Assembly: GCA_026119935.1 (NCBI GenBank)
Contig: JALRMH010000009.1
Span: 124,001-188,000, forward strand
Origin: Endothia cerciana
Lineage: Eukaryota; Ascomycota; Sordariomycetes; Diaporthales; Cryphonectriaceae
DNA: 64,000 nucleotides
Reading direction: 5' to 3'
In this document: positions 36,060 through 46,800 of the stretch, one piece after another
Layout of the letters: every line of letters begins with the position of its first letter
Numbering within the stretch: position 1 is the first letter of the stretch
The notes under the pieces: model-generated
The model's database searches: none
Seen by the model: the letters and a program-made list of their open reading frames with translations, nothing else
Told to the model about the DNA's origin: nothing
Position numbers and translations under genes: made by a program

Positions 36060-36990
36060 GATTAGTGACATTGAAGGAGGAACAGTTCTTTGATGGTGTG
36101 AATCAACGCTGAGAGTAAGACCTGCAGCGAGATACCATTAGTTCAGACAGACTGAACCAACCCCCATACTCTCCCCTTCGGGGTATCCTGATTTGTCTCT
36201 CCACGAGGTGACCACCACCCTTGAAGCCTAGGAGCATAAGAAAACGTGTTCATGACCAATTGCGGCGCGCAGCAAGTACAGGTACCGTCGGTGGGTTTAT
36301 AAGGAAGATGGGTGGCTTTGTCCTTGTTTAGCTACGCCAGCCGCATAGGGCATATTAGATTCGACTGTTAACAAGCATCGTTCGCTAGGATAACATGAGT
36401 ACTGTTATGTTCAAGGGCCTTCGCCAAACGATGGCATGATGCAAATATCCGGGTTCCAGGTGTGGTTGGGTAAACTTAGATCACACCAACACAGAGTACA
36501 CCTATGTTTTATATGTATATGTAAAAGGAAGAAACCAAGGAGATGAACTAAAATCACCAGATGGGAAACAACGAGACGATTGAAACATCAATTTCCCCAA
36601 AGCACTTGGGTGACGGACCTCGGCCCGAGAATGACCGCGGAATGTTGAGCTGTGTAAATGACGAGAACCGCCGTCCTACACTATTGTGAAGGATTCCGTC
36701 CAAGACTCCAAGCGACCAGCAGAGCTTGTCTTCCAAACCTTTGCGATTCCCACGAACTGATATGTCCCTTGACGTCTATAGACGGGATGAAGTACCTAGA
36801 GCTTGTCGTCTTCTGATCCAGGAACCAAATACACTACATCCCCTTTGAGTGGCTGGTTGTCACTCCTCTGGTAGCGTAAGATGTCTCTATTGTCCAGCAC
36901 TATATAACGAATCTCGATCTGCTCGGTGGATCTGACTTCACTTTTAGGACCTTATCGTAATTTCTATTGGTGGGGAGGATTAAAGAAATG
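36060..36990. other. Intergenic region
   Basis: No gene supported. The body expected for the transposon end at 37065 is not recognisable here. Confidence 0.45.
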
Positions 36991-37065
36991 AAATATATAT
37001 ATATATTCGTATAGCTGGCCAGGGTGTCCTGAAGGGGGGGTGTCCCGAATCCATGTCCTTTGACT
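36991..37065. repeat. Lone Fot1/pogo-type transposon end
   Basis: Read on the minus strand from 37065, it starts AGTCAAAGGACATGGATTCG and continues with C-rich blocks, a TGGCC step and a (TA)n run, in the same order as the left end of the transposon at 26212. A TA follows at 37066-37067. No partner end or transposase remnant was found nearby, so this is a fragment or one end of a non-autonomous copy. It lies 230 bases from the broken 3' side of the HET gene. Confidence 0.6.
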
Positions 37066-37297
37066 TAATCCCGTGGGTCGGCGGCTCCTGCGCCAGCAAC
37101 CCTTCTCACAAAATCCAACCATACCTCGGCTGCAGATGAGAGTGGTTGGTGTGGAGCCTCGCGATGCTACCTTCTAGGCATTGAGCAGAGGGCTTTGAAC
37201 TGGTTGGGATGGGACAGGCGTTTGGCAGCAATCCCCCAACTGGGTCGTAGGAAAACAAGTCTCTGAAAGACCCTCGAAGAGCAATGATACAACATCA

Positions 37298-38193
37298 CTA
37301 GATGCGGTGCGGGTGCCAATCAAGAAGGCGACCCTCCTTTCCAAAACATATTCCTGGATTATCCAGAGTCTCTACCGCCAGATGCTGGTTGTGAAGCGCC
37401 GCGAAGTCGATCAAAAAGTTTTGTTGAAGGTCCATGCTCTCTGCATCGTACAAGCTGAACAGCTTCTTTGACTTGATCTGCACTTCTGCTTGCGACGAGG
37501 TCTGCCAAGCTGATAAAATCTTGTCCAAGTGGTTGAAAAACGACTCAGTGCACTGGCCTTTGCGAATCAACTCGTCTTTCTCCCCGAGCCAGACCAGAAT
37601 GGCTTGTGCATTTTGGTATATCACGTCCATGTGTGGCACCTGGACTGACTTTTCTTCCTCGTCGAGCTGATTGATACAGAGGGCATCGATCCAGAAAAAT
37701 TCTCCAACTAGCCATGACTTTGGAGAATGTTCAGAGCCCCATGGAGGTTTCCCATGACACTGACTAAATGACCGCCGTCTGTGATTGCCTTCGTCTGCCC
37801 GAATTCACCCCAGGCATATGAGAGGGCGTAATATCTGAGACCAAGGTTTAATGGTACCTGCAGAAGTGCGCACTCGATTGATTCTGCATCTTTTCCTGGC
37901 AGTAATCTCACGAATCTGACCTTGCCAGTTGACAGTGGCCGATAAGGGTATGCGGGAATATGTTGCTTGTGAACCGAAACAGGTGGACTAGAAGGTCCTT
38001 GAGGGGCCAAGATCACCGCTGGTGAAGAGCCAGCGTCACTACAGGTAGATTCGCATTTCGAATCAGATGACGAGGTATGCTGGTCACCATGTACTTGTAA
38101 ACCATCGATTCCCTTGGCGAAAGTGCCCTTTATTGCACTTGAAAGAAGGTAGTGGATATCACGAAAGCGACTGGTCGATATCATCCACTTCAA
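37298..38193 (-). pseudogene. HET-domain (heterokaryon incompatibility) pseudogene
   Basis: The N-terminal part reads PLSTGKVRFVRLLPG and YYALSYAWGE, the first HET block. After a frame change near 37708 it continues as SWLVGEFFWIDALCINQ and then IYQNAQAILVWLGEKDE, the second and third HET blocks. The two frames cannot be joined by a normal intron (the only GT-AG there spans 11 bases), so a frameshift is likely. The frame ends after about 260 residues, whereas HET proteins usually exceed 550; the C-terminal region is missing. Intact members trigger incompatibility or defence-like cell death. Non-functional as read. Confidence 0.75.
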
Positions 38194-38757
38194 TGATTGA
38201 AGACCAATAGAGAGGAACAGACTTCAATGTTTGGAAGGCACTGCGCTCACATGAAGTATTCATTGCCGGTGCTGCACTGCGCCACAAACCTGCATAGTCA
38301 ATTATCTGCCTGTGATTTTCTTGGGTTATCTTGAGACGACAGTCTTACATAAGAAGGCCTTTGTAGGAAGAAGAATTGTAACAGTGGTGAAACTGGTGAG
38401 GTAGAGAGGACATTTTGCGGACCGGAATAATAGATAATTAGCGAATAGCCTGTTGACAAGTAACTAGGAGGAACACCCGTAGACAAAGACTTCGGAAGGG
38501 CCGGAAGTTCTACAAAGATCATTTATATGCCTTGGAAATTAAGATAGTGAGACAAGCTGTCAGAATATTGCCTATACAGTTGATTTACTGTGTATTCTTT
38601 TCGGTAACTTTAGATGTGGTATTTATCTAGGGTATCTTCTAAGCATGTCAGACTCATGACAAACAAATCTATAGCAGGATTCAAGACATGGAAGCAAGCA
38701 ATGCAAATGACGAGAATAAAACTCTGCAGCTGACTTGGCACTGAAGATACTGAATCA
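38194..38757. other. Intergenic region
   Basis: AT-rich spacer between the HET relic and the Cys/His repeat gene; no gene seen. Confidence 0.5.
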
Positions 38758-40281
38758 TCAAAGCCTGTTGTCGAAGAATGCGTCCCGTGTTGCTGTCCTA
38801 GGCGCATGAACGTGCCCGAACCCGCGTGTATCCCTGTTCCTCCTCAGCCTGTCCCTTAGCCTCTGCTCTTGTGCCTCGGCATCGTCACGCCTCATCTGCT
38901 CTGCGATTCTCTCCTCCGCTTCCCTCTGACGCCTTCTCTCTTGCCTCTCTATCTCTTCGTGCTCGTGGTCGATAAGCCTAGCAGCCACTCGTTCTGCAAT
39001 ACGACGCTCCTCCTCCCTGCGCTGGTTATCCTGCTCGCGCCTCAACCCCTCAGCCTCGGCTCTGACATTCCGTTGGAAGTTCGCCTCGATTTCCTCTTGC
39101 TCGGCGCGCGCCCTTTCTTCCTGCTCCCAGGTCCTGCGAACCCGCTCATTCCTCTCATATTCCCTCAGCTCATCCTCAAGCTCGGCCTGGCGAAGACGAG
39201 CTGCGTGTCCAGCCCTACTCGTGGCTTGCCTATCCACATACTCAGTATAGTGTTCAAGACACTGCCGAATATGATTATGTCCGCCTAAGCGAGCATTCCT
39301 GCACCCGATCTCACAGCAGCCATGATTACGACAATAACCATTTCTGTGTATCGCTTCATATCTGCATCCCTCGGTATGGCATCGGTGCTGGATACAATAG
39401 CTTGCACTCCCCTTCCTTAGCGCATTGCATGAGCTGTGCATACAGCCGTGGTTCTCGCAGTGTCCACCAGCTGTCTTTGCCCCAGCAACACACCCAGCAA
39501 CAGAGCACTCATGGGTGGAGCAGAATTGAGCTGCGGCGTTTTCGAGATCGTAAATAGCCTGCCGGCAACTGTGGTGGAAGCATGTGTGATTCCGGCAGTA
39601 ATGAGAATGCGCGTCCTTCTCGTGGGGACATCTCTCCAGGCTGCACTTGTGCTCGTAGCAGAAGGTAGAACCTCGCTGAGAGAGGTTGCGGCACCCGAGG
39701 TTTGCTCGTGTGCATGGAATGTGCTCTTCACAATGGACGAGTTGTCGGCCATCAGGAAGCTGCATCCGTAAACGCGTGCAACCGCGAAATATACCACAAG
39801 GCATGTGATTTCGGCAGTGTAAGGTGCTACCGATAGCACCGATGGCTGGATGAGGACAGTTCGGCATAATAGTGCAGGAATGGTTATGACAGAGGAATCG
39901 CGGGTGCCTTAGGTTGGCATGGTTCCGGCAGCCGCGGACCTGGCATATGAGGTGGGCTTCGCATACGGAGAAGTTGCCAAACCGTGGGCTTGTGCATTGG
40001 GTGCAGCGGTGGTCAGGGCAGAGGTAGGGTAGGGGTTGCTTTTCCGAGCGCAGGGCCTGCTTTGTACAAGCACGAGCTCTGCATTTGCCGTGAAAGGCGC
40101 AGTATCTGTTTTCTGGATCTCGAGGGTTGATGCAGAATGGAGTGTGTTCGTTCCGAGGGGCCTGGCATGTGTGTTCCTGGCAGTACGAGGAGTATTCCGT
40201 TTTGTGGGGCATATTCTCGTGCACGCACTTCCTCTCACAGCCCACAACCTTGCATCTTCTGCTGCGGCTGTCGGCAGCCAT
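38758..40281 (-). CDS. 14-unit Cys/His repeat protein with C-terminal coiled coil
   Basis: A single 507-codon exon from ATG 40281; an in-frame ATG at 40353 adds 24 residues but MAADSRS fits the start of the repeat region better. Residues about 10-345 are fourteen consecutive units of the form C-x2-5-C-x7-16-[YFH]C-x2-H, each passing directly to the next (for example CSLERCPHEKDAHSHYCRNH, CHTEGCRYEAIHRNGYCRNH). Three Cys plus one His per unit suggests fourteen zinc sites. Residues about 360-490 are almost wholly Glu/Arg/Gln/Ala with heptad-like spacing, a long coiled coil. No signal peptide, helix or enzyme motif. I do not recognise a named family. A scaffold or nucleic-acid/protein-binding role is possible. 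Confidence 0.85.
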   Translation of the reverse strand: MAADSRSRRCKVVGCERKCVHENMPHKTEYSSYCQEHTCQAPRNEHTPFCINPRDPENRYCAFHGKCRARACTKQALRSEKQPLPYLCPDHRCTQCTSPRFGNFSVCEAHLICQVRGCRNHANLRHPRFLCHNHSCTIMPNCPHPAIGAIGSTLHCRNHMPCGIFRGCTRLRMQLPDGRQLVHCEEHIPCTRANLGCRNLSQRGSTFCYEHKCSLERCPHEKDAHSHYCRNHTCFHHSCRQAIYDLENAAAQFCSTHECSVAGCVAGAKTAGGHCENHGCMHSSCNALRKGSASYCIQHRCHTEGCRYEAIHRNGYCRNHGCCEIGCRNARLGGHNHIRQCLEHYTEYVDRQATSRAGHAARLRQAELEDELREYERNERVRRTWEQEERARAEQEEIEANFQRNVRAEAEGLRREQDNQRREEERRIAERVAARLIDHEHEEIERQERRRQREAEERIAEQMRRDDAEAQEQRLRDRLRRNRDTRGFGHVHAPRTATRDAFFDNRL

Positions 40282-43200
40282 TGTACAGGCACGCCTTGGC
40301 TGTCTGGTGTGGTGCACGCGTGCGTCGATAGCCTCGAGTCGAGCCACTGTCAAGGGAATACCGAGTTCGGACTAGGTCCGATGGCGCTTAAACGGGCTGG
40401 GGTGTCGTGACGAGATGATAGGGCGAAGATGCTTGTTCTCTGGCAGCCTTGTCCAGATTGTCGACTGGATGTCTCGCAGGTGGACAAGGTATGATGATTC
40501 GTGGAAGAGAGATGATGAGGGAAACAGCGTTGTGGTCTGGAACAGAAATTGCGGGTCTTCGACTTATATTGCCATGAAAGATGCATGTTGTATGCGCCCG
40601 TGTGGATGTAGGTTATTATTTCTGCCTAGAAATAGGACGACTCTCAGGACTATTGTTGCAAGACGGTGTGTCACACACCTTGGGAGCCCTCAATGTCGGT
40701 TTCCGCAAGGGGACACGCTGCGGATGGGGCTGCAGCGACTGTAACAAACCTGCCCGGGGTCATTGTTCCCGTGGTCGATAAGTTGAAAAAGTCCTTGTAT
40801 GGGACTACCATAGCACCTCAGCTGTAGTGCTTACGGCACTTAGCCACAGCCTGGTAGCCTGGGATTGGCCCACCTTGGATTGTGCGCTTAGCCTCATGCT
40901 GGCTGTGTCGCGTCTATTCCGTACCACATGAGAAGAAGACGCTTATAGTGTGAGGCCAATGAGGAGTGGCTGAGTACCATAGGATACTTTCTATAGATGA
41001 CTCTGACGGCCGGCCAAACACTACTGACCGGAAGCCACGCGATGGAACACCGAGCACTGGCTCCGAGCCTAGTGATCAGGAATAGAAAGCATGGAGATAA
41101 GGGCGAAGACGCGAAAGAAGCCACGAAAGTGTCAAAGATGACAGACCTGACTTGCCTATGCAACGTCGTCACCAAGCGTCAATTATGTCGCAGCGGCTTC
41201 GTCTGCCGTTGACGTCTGTCGTTCCTCGCATGCCGGATGACGAGGCTTCTAGACCGTCCACCCTGCCCATTTTTGTGCATGCTTTGCTGGAGAGTGTCAG
41301 GTGTGTGGTTCTGCAGGGGATGACTCTTTCTGCCGGCATCGCGTCTGCCACCGCTGCACGTCCTCATGCTCAACGATTGGCGCTAGTGGTCTGCCGCGCA
41401 AGGCAGCACTTGGCACTTGCTGCTAGTTGGTCCCGAGTTCCCCAGCAGTCAACGACGAGGGGGGGGCATGTAGTGATCACCATCAATGGAGCGCGCAAGC
41501 GCGCAATGACGGTTTGCGCCGAGCCTGTGTCTCGAGAAGCCCTCGTCTTCCCTGGGCATGTTGGCTCTGTTTCTTTTCGTTTTTTATTTTTTATTTCTTC
41601 AAAAAGTTTCCCACGGACAGCCCTCTCTAGAGGGCGGTAGAGGCAGCCACTGTGGATCGTCTTCCATGGCGAGCTAAACCCCAAACCAACAACTGAGGCA
41701 TCCGGCCTGGGGGGGCCTAAAGATGACGGGATTACACGGGCAGGTAGACCTGGTCAGGTGAAGAAGTGAGATTGCCTGATGGGGAACACCGGGCATGGGG
41801 ACTCGGAAGAAGAGGGTGGAAGGTGGCTCAGCTTCCCCAGGCCAGATCGATCGAGGGGAAGCTTGTAAGCGGGTTTCGGCCATCTGAGGGCCTAGATCTT
41901 GAGGCTCTTTCTGCTAACAGCTAGTATCAGTCGTTTGTTCAGACGAAGAGACACGACCGCCTTGTGCAGCACGCTCTATTTCTAGGCTTCTCAGAAAGTC
42001 ACGGTCGACTCGCCCGACCCGATCCTGTCTCTCCACGTTGAGTTTTCCTTTCGAAATACATTTTGTGGTCATTGACGAGGCATCGAATATCTATGATAAG
42101 GCTCGGCTGTTAGCCCGTGTTCCGTTGCAATCTTCCGAGCCGGGGTGTCACTCGGCACCCACAGCCCCCCCGTGGCCTCTTCCGGGCCAATATTCTTCTC
42201 ACCTCGCTAGACACAGCCCCCGCCACGATCCCTCAGAAGCTCTCCAACACCTGCACGATATCGTCATGGCAGAGAGTCCTGCCGTTCTGCAGGCGCTATG
42301 CTACGGGAACCTGCCTGCCAAGAACTTCACTACCTAATTTGCCCAACGTCGTTCAGATCTCTGCCGGTATCACGCTTGCCGTAGGACTTCGCATCGAGCA
42401 AACTAGATCGCAGGACTATTGGTCAGCTAGGCCGCCCTGCCCGTCCAATCGCTACAGTCAGTGGTGAAACGTTTACGCCTCGTTGCTTCTTGTGTGCCGT
42501 GAGCATCTTGCGCGGCCAGGGCTGTCAGGCCGGCTGAGTGGTCAGAGGCGGGCCACCGGCCGACCCCGTTTGCTTTCGGAGAGGGCGGCTTTACCATTCC
42601 AATTCCCTGCCGCCATGCTCATGCTTACGAAATGCCTCGAGGGCTGTCCTGTCGTCTGGCAGGTCGCCCAGAGCTGGGAGCCCAGGCCCAGCAGGTTGGT
42701 CATGTGTGTCAACCGGGCTCACCGGCCCTGCGCGCTCCCTCATGGCCATGTTCATGGCAGAAACTACTGGTTTTTTTTGGGGGTTTTTTTTTGGTGGCAT
42801 TTGGCCTCCCCCCACCCACGGGGTGTCTTCTCCCCTTTCACTCTCCTTTTCTCCATGCACGCATCTTGCGATGTTCCCAGCCTACCGGCCCAGCGAGTGC
42901 TTGGGTAACCTAATACCCGACTCTTCCCCTTCGTCTCCAAGAAGTTCCGGCAAGGGTAACAGCACAGAGTCTCTTGCTGATATTTCCTAGTGTCGCAAGC
43001 TCTGAACATCATCCGCCCACGCGAAGCGTCATCTGCACAGAAGCTTTGGGCGATCTTGTGGGATCTCATGGTCACAGATATAGGCGTGCCGTGTCGAAGG
43101 TGCCACCAGAGCCAAAGTCAATGGCAACCTGGGACGTGATCGCGATACTTCCCGAGGACTGGTGGTAGAGACGGGCCTGTTACAACACAGCCATATTCTC

Positions 43201-44656
43201 TCGACTGCGTCTCTGGGTCGACAGCGAATGGGCATCTACGCCTCCCGTGCGCTTCGAGTCGGGGCCGGCGAATCGTGAAAAGCGCATTTGGCGTGGCGCT
43301 TCAAGTGGCGACGAACGTTTCGCCGGGTAGTCCCATCCAGAACAGAAACAATCTTCTAGCTCGAATTAATCAAAGACCCACGCACAGCCAATACTACAGC
43401 GCCCCTCTTGTGGTCGATTATACGGTGTTCGGGCACGCCAAAAGGGCTGCAAGAGGTCAAAGAGGGGACGGCAGATTGGATGCGGACATGCTGCAACAAT
43501 ATCAAGCACAATACCATGCGACACCGCAGAAGTGCTAATGTTGAACGCGATCTGCTTCAACTTCACAAAAGTCCCAAAGCAAAGGACAATACTCAGCGTT
43601 ATCGCCAAGACGCTCTGTTATACACCCTCGTCTCCGGGCATAAAGACCGCGGTCGTCCCACCGTTCGAAGGGCCTAATTTTCCTCCTCATCCACATCGCA
43701 AATCTCAAAAATTCTCAACTCAAACCAATCTTTTAAGCTTTACCCTTCAATCCACCAACAAGAATGCCTTCCAACACCCAGACCTCCAACTCCTCCATGG
43801 GAGTCAACGGCTACTCCTACTGCGTTGTCATGTAAAGGGGCTACCTCCGGGGGCCTCTTTGCAGTTGCGGACGGAAGACTTCTACAATGAACTCTTGGTT
43901 GGTGGTCCGATGATACCAGCCTCCATGAAATCTCTCGCCTTGTAGCAACACGCAAGAGCCGGCAACTACCATGCCGATGAGCGCGCGGGCCTGCCATTTG
44001 GCGGCCGCGCAAGCATTCCCCTCCTTATCGAGCGACAAGATCAATAATGACTTCGATTCTCCTCCCGACGCTTTCGCACTATCATGCGGTGACGACCGGA
44101 TCCGAAGGGCTGCGGCGGAATTGATATACCTGGATCTGTTGGCGATGTCTTCGGAATTCACCCCTTTGTGGTGATTGGCGGTGGCACAGCTGATGGAACT
44201 CTTGAAGGATCGGACACCTTTTACAGATATCTACTAGATATCAAATAGGACCTGGACGTTCCTCAACCCCTGATAGATTTCTCGCCTCGTGTGATTACCA
44301 AAGTCTGGGCCAACATGAATGCTGCATCGTGTCTTTAACCCTCATTGACATCAGTCATGAGTCTATAAACCCACCCAAGATAAACCACTTCCTTGAGAAA
44401 CCTACTTACCACTAGCCATGTACATAGGTATAGTAGCTACTGCTTAATGATACGTGTATGTAGTAGCTATGTAAGTGAGTTTAAGTGTGAAGGTATCAAA
44501 CATGAATCTCGCGTAGATACACGTGGACTTTCAGCCCGCCGTAGCTACTCTCGTTATTCACCAGTACTGTACCAACACATTATCGAATTGGATACTTAAG
44601 AGAGTGTGTGTCTTTTAGGTGACTAAAGTCATATGTTGAGTTTATCAGATCTAAGC
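40282..44656. other. Long gene-poor stretch
   Basis: More than 4 kb without a convincing gene. GC-rich frames of 90-160 codons (41152-41640, 42483-42990 and others) overlap in several frames and carry no recognisable motif. Homopolymer runs of T and G occur near 42772-42793. The only suggestive coding start is the 23-codon frame at 43764. A frame near 44163-44330 (VVIGGGTADGT...) is interrupted by a stop and may be a relic. Confidence 0.5.
43764..43835 (+). other. Short ORF (23 codons) with a fungal leader-like upstream
   Basis: ATG 43764 opens MPSNTQTSNSSMGVNGYSY and closes at 43833-43835. The preceding 80 bases are rich in C, T and A (CAACTC, ACCAACAAGA), as in leaders of highly expressed fungal genes. 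The start resembles a widespread ascomycete Ser/Asn/Tyr-rich small protein, but the rest of that protein is not found downstream. It may be a truncated copy; identification is from memory and weak. Confidence 0.3.
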
Positions 44657-45404
44657 TTAGTTCTCGGTCCGGTTCTTCAATTCCACATCTCTGGTTTTAC
44701 CTCGTCCCACAACCCGAAAGATGCTCACAATGCCAATGAGACCCAACCATATCGCCAGCTCAGAGCCATAGATGACCAGTCCGTAAATACTAAGACCGGG
44801 TTGAAAAATGACAGAGAGAAGGGAGGCCAGGTCCCCGCTAGCATCCAAGATGGCGAACTTGAGAGACAATCCTGCATCGGACCGAGTTTTGAAAACGTCG
44901 ACATAATGCCGGAGAACTCCGCCCGCCAAAAGGATAGCAGCCACCACCGCCATCAAAATTCCTGCCCACTTGTGTCCTCGTTCGCGGGCCAGCCTGAGTG
45001 CAAAGACAAGCCCTACCTCCACAGCACCAAAAACCACGCCTATGGTTACGGACCAGGAAACGGCCTCGGCCCAGCTCCATTGTTCTCTGTAATGTTTGCA
45101 CTGAGACCATGTCCAGAGGCTCAGAAAAATAAGGATATTTGGTTGTACCTGCAGTGCGATATTGAAATCGTTTGCAATGTTGTAAACGCCAAGAGGCACT
45201 CCGGCAATGGCCCAGGATAGGAAGAAAGTTGCTGATAACGACTGGCTGTCATGACGTCGCCAATTCTTCCAAATTTGAGGTATAAGCTGGCCCCCAAGTC
45301 AGCCCGTGACGACCGCATGGATGGACAATGTGTATTCTCACCTGAAGCGACCAGAGTACAGCGCCCACTATACCAAGAGCGTTTGCAGCGACTGGGTTGT
45401 CCAT
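44657..45404 (-). CDS. PQ-loop repeat membrane protein
   Basis: Two exons (45404-45342 and 45286-44657; 55-nt intron) give 230 residues with about seven hydrophobic segments. The first PQ-loop is explicit: SLQLIPQIWKNWRRHDSQSL, split by the intron just before LIPQ. A second, degenerate loop lies after the fifth helix (LRHYVDVFKTRSDAGLSLKF), with DV in place of PQ. PQ-loop proteins of this size are seven-helix transporters or regulators of vacuolar/lysosomal amino acids. The short C-terminal tail is basic and polar. It diverges from the Ada-type gene; a duplicated CCAAT-containing segment lies between them. Confidence 0.88.
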
Positions 45405-45505
45405 TGTGCTTTTCGAGGATCGATGCTGTTTGTCGTAGTGATTGTGAGAAAATGGAATTAGGAAAGCGGTTTACTGCTCAAGCTATGATCATTATGAGTA
45501 GATGT

Positions 45506-45590
45506 CTTGAAAGGCGGTAGTGATTTCAAACCGACCAATACTATAAATGCCCTTGAGAGCGGCAGTGATTTCAAACTGACCAATCATATA
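45506..45590. repeat. Tandem duplication with CCAAT boxes
   Basis: Two about 40-bp copies lie at 45506-45545 and 45552-45590. Both contain the shared core GTGATTTCAAAC followed by YGACCAAT. The duplication sits about 100-190 bases upstream of the PQ-loop start and about 480 bases upstream of the Ada-type start. CCAAT is the binding site of the fungal HAP/CBC complex, so this is probably a duplicated promoter element. Confidence 0.65.
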
Positions 45591-46065
45591 GTTGGATGCG
45601 CACTAGTTACTGCAGCTACACGAAAGCTACGCTTCCGCCCTTGGCTCTCCGCACCGCTTTGCTGATGTCAAACTTATGCCCTGTGTCTCCTGTTCAGACG
45701 TATGCCACGAGAAGATGCTCATTCAGGCTGCTCCCAACGCGCACTACACGCTACAGAACTTCATCGTGCCGGGAATTCAACTAGTCACAGGTGGTTTGCA
45801 CGCACGCTGAGTGAGACATGCGCCTTCGCCTCGGCTTAGTACTTCCGAGATCGGCGATGAACTCATATCGACCCATCACCAGGAATCCGCACAGTAGAGC
45901 CACCCAAGCCTCGCTATCGCCAGCTAATCTCTAATTCCTTACCGCTGGCTTTTCTCCCCTACGCCTCTATTGTTTCAAGGTCTTTACATCACTGACCAAC
46001 CTCGCGAGACCTCTTCTCTGACGATCGACTGCTTAACGCGTCATACACTCAGAGTAATACTAGCC

Positions 46066-46800
46066 ATGACCACTCGATGGGACCAGGCGGCGGCCACTCG
46101 CTGGGTTGCGGTCTCTCGCCGCGACATGACCGCCAACTCAGCCTTCTTCTACGGAGTCAGTTCAACCCGCATCTTTTGCCGTCCGACATGTCCCGGTCGT
46201 GTCGCCCGACGCTCCAACATTGTATTCTTCGACAGCCCAGATCATGCCGCTCAAGCCGGCTTTCGACCCTGCAAAAGGTGTGAGCCTTGTAATGGAGCGT
46301 GGGAAAGAGGTGCTCAGGGCCGGACCCTGGCAAAGAGAGCGCATGCTATCATTCTCGCTGCTGTGGAGGAAAGATCACCGTGGACTGTCAACGATATTGC
46401 TTGTCAACTTGGAATCAGTAGCGCACACCTACACCGGCAGTTCAAGAAGTACTACGGTTTCACACCAAAATCCCTGGCTGCGTCTTCGAAACGAAGTACG
46501 CAAGAAGAATTCATCAACCCACCCAGCCGCCGTGCACACCATCAAACAGTTCCAATTCCGAATGTTGCATTTTCCGATCCGGAAGGTCAGTTGCCCTTCG
46601 CTCCCTGGCTCGAGCCGAGCGACAAGACCTCCGCAATGGGAAGCGAGTGCCAATCGACTACGGCACTAGATTCACAAATTCTTACTACTAGCTGGGATGT
46701 TATCTCGTGGGAGACAGACTCTATAAGTCTTCTGGAGGTTGATAGCACCGCCTCGGACCTTTTGTATTTCAATATGTTTGGCAAAGATTTCGATCTCTAG
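46066..46800 (+). CDS. Ada-type methyl-phosphotriester sensor with AraC HTH
   Basis: A single exon of 244 residues from ATG 46066. The N-terminal Ada zinc domain has cysteines at residues 38, 42, 69 and 72 (IFCRPTCPGR, PCKRCEP), the same numbers as in E. coli Ada, where Cys38 accepts the methyl from methylphosphotriesters. An AraC-type helix-turn-helix follows (WTVNDIACQLGISSAHLHRQ). The rest is a polar, acidic tail; the methylguanine-transferase domain with its PCHRV motif is absent, so the protein is the sensor/regulator half only, as known in other filamentous fungi. Likely role: nuclear activation of alkylation-damage repair genes. The frame is open upstream to 45970, but residue numbering supports this start. 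Confidence 0.87.
   Translation: MTTRWDQAAATRWVAVSRRDMTANSAFFYGVSSTRIFCRPTCPGRVARRSNIVFFDSPDHAAQAGFRPCKRCEPCNGAWERGAQGRTLAKRAHAIILAAVEERSPWTVNDIACQLGISSAHLHRQFKKYYGFTPKSLAASSKRSTQEEFINPPSRRAHHQTVPIPNVAFSDPEGQLPFAPWLEPSDKTSAMGSECQSTTALDSQILTTSWDVISWETDSISLLEVDSTASDLLYFNMFGKDFDL

Noticed and set aside
41152..41640. 162-codon plus-strand frame in the gene-poor stretch
   Set aside because: GC-driven open frame with shadow frames on both strands, no motif, no promoter-like leader.
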